12,768 nucleotides of DNA. It comes from Bacteroidota bacterium. GTDB lineage: Bacteria > Bacteroidota > Rhodothermia > Rhodothermales > Bin80. The stretch lies in the NCBI GenBank assembly GCA_026702635.1, contig JAPPBZ010000003.1, forward strand, positions 1-12,768, in the 5' to 3' direction. The notes beneath the pieces are model-generated. The model saw only the letters and a list, made by a program, of their open reading frames with translations. It was not told where the DNA came from and made no database searches. Positions 8,333-12,768 of the stretch are shown here, one piece after another (position 1 is the stretch's first letter; each line of letters starts with the position of its first letter). Both the position numbers and the translations under genes were made by a program.

Positions 8333-9421
8333 TTGCGTCTGCTATTTGTTTCTCACTCGTTTCCCCCTGAGGATAGCCCCCTTGAGAGTATCGGGGGCAT
8401 GCAGCGCGTTGCTGTAGAGCTTTCGGATGTGCTGGCAAAACGAGATGACCTACAGTATCGGCAGTTGGTGCTGCGCAGTGCGTGGAGGTGGCATCATATT
8501 CAGTGTGCTCCCTGGCTTGCAGTAACAGCGGCTCGCCTGCACCGGATCGCCTCACAAGGACAAACCGATGTTGTGTTGTTTTCGTCCATGGTGACGGGAG
8601 CTCTTGCGACACTCATACGCAAACAGAGCTCGGCTGCAAACATTCAGTTAGCTGCCATTGCACACGGCCGGGATGTAACCCTTCCAGGAATCTATCAGAC
8701 CCTACAGGTTCGCCGTACATTGAAGGCCCTTGACTGTGTTTTGCCCGTGAGTCGAGCGACCGGGCATGAATGCGAAAAACGGGGCATGCCCCCATCACGG
8801 ATTCAAGTTATTCCGAATGGAGTCACCACATCAAGATATACGGTTGGACCTGGGAGTGAAGGCCGCGTGCAAAAACTACTTAGCGTCGGTCGCTTGGTAA
8901 AACGGAAAGGGTTTGCCTGGTTTGTCGACCAAGTCTTGCCAATGCTGCCGTCACACATCGAATACTGGATCGCCGGTACGGGACCCGAGTCAGAAGCCAT
9001 CCAGCACGCCGCCACAGCACGTGGGCTTGAAGCGCGCGTGCATCTACTCGGCCGCTGCTCCGATGAACATCTCGCAAAACTCTACGGCGAGTCCGATCTT
9101 CTGATTATGCCGAATCTACCTGTTGAGGGAGATATGGAGGGCTTCGGTGTCGTCATGCTGGAAGCTGGTTCATCCGGCACACCGGCCATCGCTGCGAACC
9201 TCGAAGGGATCCGGGATGTCATTACTAATGATGTCAATGGGCGGCTTGTGCCAAGTGGCGATGCCTCAGCCTTCAAGAATGCCATCCTGAACTACCCCAC
9301 CTCCCCGACAGCCCGGAAGAAGGCGCACAACCATACCACCGCAAAATTCAGTTGGCCCAGTGTAGCGGAACTCTATGTTCGCCACCTCCGTGAACTACAT
9401 ACCGGCACACTCACCAACTAA
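8333..9421 (+). CDS. GT4-family glycosyltransferase, TTG start
   Basis: This is a second GT-B, GT4-type glycosyltransferase, 362 residues. An N-terminal VSHSFPPEDSP segment is followed by GGMQRVAVEL (21-30), the glycine-rich acceptor loop. Further motifs are H111, IPNGV (160-164), SVGRLVKRKG (184-193, donor-binding R187 and K192) and EX7E in EGFGVVMLE (E269 and E277). The start is taken as TTG at 8333. In this frame a TGA lies at 8276-8278, no ATG or GTG occurs between, and the MRLLFVSHSFPP N-terminus is family-typical from this codon. The 2-base gap suggests translational coupling to the preceding glycosyltransferase, and the two likely add successive sugars in one pathway. The last 27 bases overlap the oppositely oriented TPR gene. 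Substrates are unknown. Confidence 0.9.
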   Translation: MRLLFVSHSFPPEDSPLESIGGMQRVAVELSDVLAKRDDLQYRQLVLRSAWRWHHIQCAPWLAVTAARLHRIASQGQTDVVLFSSMVTGALATLIRKQSSAANIQLAAIAHGRDVTLPGIYQTLQVRRTLKALDCVLPVSRATGHECEKRGMPPSRIQVIPNGVTTSRYTVGPGSEGRVQKLLSVGRLVKRKGFAWFVDQVLPMLPSHIEYWIAGTGPESEAIQHAATARGLEARVHLLGRCSDEHLAKLYGESDLLIMPNLPVEGDMEGFGVVMLEAGSSGTPAIAANLEGIRDVITNDVNGRLVPSGDASAFKNAILNYPTSPTARKKAHNHTTAKFSWPSVAELYVRHLRELHTGTLTN

Positions 9422-10600
9422 CTCCGCCTTATCCTCCTGACCTGTCTGGGCATACGCCTGGAACAAGGCTGCACATATTGCCACTACGGAACGTCCCTCT
9501 TCCGTTTCTGCGTACTCCTTCGCCGCTTCCAGCGGTATGATTGACTCCTCATACAATCCTCTACGCTCCGCTATAAGGACATCTATCTCCGCCATAATAC
9601 CCGCTTCTTCTTCGTCTGAAAGTTCGTCCCTCCGTTCACGCATATCATCATCCATGGCATTAATTTGCTGCTGAATCGCGTTTGCCTTGTTGATGTAAGC
9701 AGCTCCCAAGTTATAATACGCGTCAACATATCCTTCGTCCAGCATGGTCGCCTCACGAAGCTCCTCAATAGCTTCATCAAAACGTTCTGCCTGAAGTAGC
9801 AGGGATCCATAGTTGTATCGATAGATCGAATTTTCTGGATTATTGGCAACGGCATTGCCATAGGTTTCCAGTGCACGATCATCCTGTCCTGTTTCTGAGT
9901 ATGCATTCAACAGATAATTTTGCAACTCGGCATTGTTGGGAAAGTGACCACTGGCCTCTTCCAGAAGAGGTACGGCCTCCGCAGCACGGTCACTTGTGAG
10001 GTAGATCCGCGCCAAGAAACTGTACAATTCGGGATCCGCACCACCTTTCTCAAGTGCCAGCTTCAGTGGTTCAATCGCTGCATCACTATCACCAGCTCCG
10101 AGTAGGGCGTAGGCCCAGTTTACATAAGATCCTGACGAATCTGGAAAGACAATTGCGGTCGCCTGAAAATGCCTTGCAGAATTCTGAAAATGTTCCGCCT
10201 GCAGGACATCATCACCTGCCACAGACTGAGCATTGTTGAATTCCGTGATCCCCGCGTTGAATGTTTGCATATAAAAGATCTGCAATCGGCCGATCACACC
10301 GTCGGTTTCACCGGGATCAAGCTCAAGAACTTTTCGATACGCCTCGGTCATTGCTTCTATATGCCCCAGGTACTCATCCATAGAGCTTTGCGAGGCTTGT
10401 GCATCGTGAACTCGAGCCAGTAAATCCCAAGTTCTATGATCATCCGGCTTGTCCGCCAATAGCTCTTGCGCCAAACTCATAGCCTCCTCGATTTCTCCCC
10501 GCTCAAGAGCCCGATTTGCTCTGCGAAGTTGTGCCTGACTTTGAGGAACTACCGCCAGAGCGGCAAAAATCAATGCGAAGATGAAAGAAAATCGTTTCAT
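9395..10600 (-). CDS. exported tetratricopeptide-repeat protein with coiled-coil insert
   Basis: This is a 401-residue TPR protein, probably periplasmic or outer-membrane associated; TPR arrays are protein-binding scaffolds and the partner is unknown. The N-terminus from the ATG at 10600 is a clear signal peptide (MKRF, hydrophobic core 5-18, likely cleavage after SQA at 21-23). A longer ATG start at 10735 would add 45 residues ahead of it and is disfavoured. TPR-like helix pairs occur at about 26-62, 72-100, 140-185, 190-220, 224-255, 259-290 and 293-305. A strongly charged helical stretch (about 306-352, rich in Asp, Glu, Arg and Met) then interrupts the last repeat, which resumes at 353-395. 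It stands alone on its strand. Its stop lies inside the 3' end of the converging glycosyltransferase gene. No Shine-Dalgarno sequence is seen. A TATATTTA element (10692-10699, minus strand) is a weak -7 candidate. Confidence 0.85.
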   Translation of the reverse strand: MKRFSFIFALIFAALAVVPQSQAQLRRANRALERGEIEEAMSLAQELLADKPDDHRTWDLLARVHDAQASQSSMDEYLGHIEAMTEAYRKVLELDPGETDGVIGRLQIFYMQTFNAGITEFNNAQSVAGDDVLQAEHFQNSARHFQATAIVFPDSSGSYVNWAYALLGAGDSDAAIEPLKLALEKGGADPELYSFLARIYLTSDRAAEAVPLLEEASGHFPNNAELQNYLLNAYSETGQDDRALETYGNAVANNPENSIYRYNYGSLLLQAERFDEAIEELREATMLDEGYVDAYYNLGAAYINKANAIQQQINAMDDDMRERRDELSDEEEAGIMAEIDVLIAERRGLYEESIIPLEAAKEYAETEEGRSVVAICAALFQAYAQTGQEDKAELVGECAGM

Positions 10601-10739
10601 GGTACCACACTTTTGTTGTTCGTTGCTGTCCAGATTCAGGGAGATGTAAAACATAGAAGCCCTTAGAATAGTGGCCACACACCTCAATACGTAAATATAC
10701 AGAAGTTTCCCCTCAGCGTTCCGGGGGAACCCCACCCAT

Positions 10740-10824
10740 TGGAGATCCCGCCTGTGTGATTAAACATTACGGATGCCAGCGGAGCCCCGTCGTCTACTCC
10801 CAATTGAAAATGACGGGATCTCCA
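10740..10824. repeat. inverted repeat with long loop and a competing inner hairpin
   Basis: GGAGATCCCG (10741-10750) is matched by its exact reverse complement CGGGATCTCC (10814-10823), and the pairing extends one base outward to 10740/10824. The enclosed 63 bases include CCCGTCGT (10786-10793), which can pair with ATGACGGG (10810-10817) with one G-T wobble around a 16-base loop. This inner hairpin uses part of the outer right arm, so the two folds exclude each other. The words GACGGGATCTCC and GGAGATCCCGCC resemble those of dispersed REP-like palindromes in other genomes, so this could be a repeat-derived element. The arms are seen; any function is unknown. Confidence 0.6.
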
Positions 10825-11029
10825 TGGTTCAATATGAACTCGCGAGCATTGTCAAGGGCCTGAATCTGAGGTTCTCTCGAAATCTCTATAATCTGACACA
10901 AAACCTGTCGCACACATTAAGCTCTCCGTGTGAAAAGGTGCACGCTCCGAGTAAATTCTGGGAATAGGGTCTTCGCTGAAACTGCACTTGCGCCCCTCAT
11001 GGGCCGACCGGCAAATCAAATCTATTAAG

Positions 11030-11063
11030 TTGTATGATATGTGATATATTTCAAGTATATTTC
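11030..11063 (+). promoter_or_regulatory. candidate Bacteroidota-type promoter for the alginate lyase gene
   Basis: TATATTTC (11056-11063) matches the Bacteroidota -7 consensus TAnnTTTG at all but the last position. A TTG lies at 11030-11032, 23 bases upstream, at the long end of the usual spacing. The octamer TATATTTC occurs twice in tandem (11045-11052 and 11056-11063), 11 bases apart. The second copy ends 32 bases before the ATG at 11096. The surrounding sequence is clearly AT-richer than the rest of the window. Function is inferred. Confidence 0.3.
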
Positions 11064-11095
11064 CTGCAGATTGCAAACCAAAAATTGATTTCTTA

Positions 11096-12768
11096 ATGCA
11101 ACGTTTCCTGTTATTTGTTTTTCTTGTATGCACTGCACCCGTTACCGCTTGGGGACAGCATGCAGGTATCTTCATTTCGCAGGAGGAAGCGCTCGCAATT
11201 CGAGAAGCACAAGGACACTACCCCCTGCTTGATGAGGCAATCACTCTGGCAAAAGAGACAATGGAAACTGCATTCGCAATTCCCATGGAAGTCCCCAACC
11301 CCGGAGAAGCTGGAGGATACGAGCATGAACGGCACAAGCAAAACTACCGTGAAATGCGCTACGCCGGTCTGCTCTACAGTATTACGGGTGAGGACAAATA
11401 CGCTGCTTTTGTCCGCGACATGCTGGAAATGTATGCCATTCTATATCCGACACTTGGCCCACACCCGCTGGCACATCACCAGAAGCCAGGGAAAATTTTC
11501 CATCAGACTCTCAACGAGGAAGTGTGGCTTGTACACACCAGTATTGCCTACGATTGCGTGTACGACTGGCTCTCGGAAGAAGAGCGGGCCCGGTTCGAAA
11601 GCAATATCTTTCGACCCATGGCGGATTGGTTTCTTGTCCGTAACAAAGCGGAGTTTGACCGGATTCATAATCATGGAACCTGGGCCGTGGCCGCGGTCGG
11701 TATGATTGCGTATGTATTGGGAGATTTGTCATTAGTTGAGAAATCTCTGCACGGCTCAGATCTAGATGGGAAGGGAGGATTTCTCGCGCAACTTGACCTC
11801 TTGTTCTCACCGGATGGGTACTACATGGAAGGGCCTTACTACATCCGATATGCGCTCATGCCCTTCTTCTACTTTGCGGAAGCGGTGGAGCGCATACAAC
11901 CCGAAGTGGGCATCTACGAATATCGCGATCGGATCCTGAAAAAGGCATACTATTCAGCGGTTCAGACATCTTTCCCCGATGGGGTTTTCCCACCGATTAA
12001 TGACGCCTCGTTAACCATGGATGTGGCAGCACCGGAGGTCATTCTGGCTAACTCCCTGGTCTATGGTCGCTATGGAATGGATGAAGATCTTCTGGGAGTA
12101 GCCAAAGTTCAGGGGCGCGTTTCCTTGAATGGGTCTGGATTAGCACTCGCCCGTGATTTTGAATCCAGTGAATCGGACCCACTGATTGCCTGGCCCTCGG
12201 TCGAATTCAGTGATGGAAGTGATGGCCTCTCCGGTGGACTTGGAATTCTCCGAATGGGCCAGGATACAGATCAGTCTATGCTCCTTATGAAATACGGTGT
12301 GCATGGGGGAGGACATGGACACTTTGATAAATTGCACTTCATCTTTTTCGATCAGGATCGACAGGTCGTTCGGGACTACGGCTTCGGAAGATGGATTAAT
12401 GTAGAACCCAAGTTTGGCGGACGTTACCTGCCGGAAAACAACTCCTATGCCATGCAGACCGTTGCACACAATACGGTGGTCGTTGATGGCGTATCGCAAA
12501 ATATGGCTGATGAAGACGCTGCTGAATCAATGTCTGCCAAACGACATTTTTTTGAATCAGAGAATCCGCACGCAATTGCGATGAGCGCACATGCTGACAC
12601 CTACTACGAGGGTGTAGATATGCAGCGCACCATGCTTCTCGTCAATGATGAAACGCTCCCATATCCGGTTGTCGTAGACCTGTTTCGCTTGCGTAGTGAC
12701 GCAGTCCACCAATACGATTACCCGCTGCATTTTTCTGGCCAATACATCACCTCAAACCTGCAATTGGA
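11096..12768 (+). CDS. secreted PL17-type oligoalginate lyase (heparinase II/III fold), C-terminus beyond window
   Basis: The frame stays open to the window end (557 codons). A signal peptide (MQRFLLFVFLVCTAPVTAWG) leads to an alpha-toroid domain (about 28-350) and then a beta-sheet heparinase II/III-like domain. Family residues are visible: HNHGTW (191-196, N192 and H193), YYMEGPYYIRYAL (243-254, catalytic-type Tyr Y252), GGGHGHFDKL (404-413, H407 and H409), DYGFGRW (427-433), GGRYLPEN (441-448, Y444) and QTVAHNTVVVDG (454-465, H458). These fit the catalytic Asn/His/Tyr set and the zinc His-Asp-His site (H409, D427, H458) described for the exo-acting PL17 enzyme Alg17c. Spacing between them agrees with what I recall of that enzyme. 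Such enzymes cleave alginate oligomers by beta-elimination, releasing unsaturated monouronate, usually in the periplasm. Family members run to about 730 residues, so roughly 170 are missing. Specificity for a related uronate polymer cannot be excluded. Confidence 0.9.
   Translation, partial: MQRFLLFVFLVCTAPVTAWGQHAGIFISQEEALAIREAQGHYPLLDEAITLAKETMETAFAIPMEVPNPGEAGGYEHERHKQNYREMRYAGLLYSITGEDKYAAFVRDMLEMYAILYPTLGPHPLAHHQKPGKIFHQTLNEEVWLVHTSIAYDCVYDWLSEEERARFESNIFRPMADWFLVRNKAEFDRIHNHGTWAVAAVGMIAYVLGDLSLVEKSLHGSDLDGKGGFLAQLDLLFSPDGYYMEGPYYIRYALMPFFYFAEAVERIQPEVGIYEYRDRILKKAYYSAVQTSFPDGVFPPINDASLTMDVAAPEVILANSLVYGRYGMDEDLLGVAKVQGRVSLNGSGLALARDFESSESDPLIAWPSVEFSDGSDGLSGGLGILRMGQDTDQSMLLMKYGVHGGGHGHFDKLHFIFFDQDRQVVRDYGFGRWINVEPKFGGRYLPENNSYAMQTVAHNTVVVDGVSQNMADEDAAESMSAKRHFFESENPHAIAMSAHADTYYEGVDMQRTMLLVNDETLPYPVVVDLFRLRSDAVHQYDYPLHFSGQYITSNLQL

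Larger units (their letters stand above)
10601..11095. other. 495-bp divergent intergenic region
   Basis: This region separates the leftward TPR gene from the rightward alginate lyase gene and should contain both promoters. Short ORFs across it have no recognisable content. Visible structure: a small palindrome GTTCC-GGG-GGAAC (10718-10730), the long-loop inverted repeat at 10740-10824, an 8-base palindrome CTCGCGAG (10839-10846), and an AT-rich stretch from about 11015 to 11095 holding the candidate lyase promoter. Nothing notable was seen between 10852 and 11010. Confidence 0.7.

Noticed and set aside
10601..10735. 45-residue N-terminal extension of the TPR protein
   Set aside because: Starting at 10600 places a textbook signal peptide at the N-terminus; the extension would bury it.
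10773..10967. 64-codon plus-strand ORF in the intergenic region
   Set aside because: No ribosome site, no recognisable content, and it runs through the inverted repeat; treated as non-coding.
11115..11705. 196-codon plus-strand ORF in another frame of the alginate lyase gene
   Set aside because: The frame starting at 11096 carries a signal peptide and all PL17 motifs and stays open to the end of the window; this overlapping frame has none.

Overview
The window looks like a chromosomal segment of a member of the Bacteroidota / Rhodothermota / Balneolota group, probably marine. Three things point there. The UvrA has 'SPISG' in place of a Cys pair after the first Walker A region, as in Bacteroidota UvrAs. 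A BatA-type membrane VWA protein is present. Start codons generally lack a convincing Shine-Dalgarno sequence, and the only promoter-like element of note is of the Bacteroidota TTG / TAnnTTTG kind. Base composition is moderate (about half G+C by eye) and fairly even. There is no sign of phage, insertion sequence, CRISPR array, tRNA or rRNA.

Layout: (1) 1-312, minus strand, the first 104 codons of gyrB. (2) 313-670, a gene-poor stretch with one doubtful 60-codon ORF. (3) 671-4036, minus strand, a two-gene unit: a BatA-like VWA membrane protein, then hflX, separated by 3 bp. (4) A 112-bp divergent intergenic region. (5) 4149-9421, plus strand: uvrA, then two GT4 glycosyltransferases that are themselves 2 bp apart, the second starting with TTG. 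(6) 9395-10600, minus strand, an exported TPR protein that converges on the second glycosyltransferase and overlaps it by 27 bp. (7) 10601-11095, a 495-bp divergent intergenic region with a long-loop inverted repeat and a candidate promoter. (8) 11096 to the window end, plus strand, a secreted PL17-type (heparinase II/III fold) oligoalginate lyase, cut by the window edge.

Most genes are housekeeping: DNA topology (GyrB), ribosome rescue/GTPase (HflX) and excision repair (UvrA). They are combined with envelope functions (VWA protein, glycosyltransferases, TPR protein) and the start of what may be an alginate-use locus. The two glycosyltransferases probably act in one glycolipid or surface-glycan pathway. 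I found no clearly undescribed system. The observations most worth a second look are the inverted repeat with two competing hairpins at 10740-10824, the charged coiled-coil insert in the TPR protein, the alginate lyase as the possible edge of a utilisation locus, and the unexplained 313-670 region.
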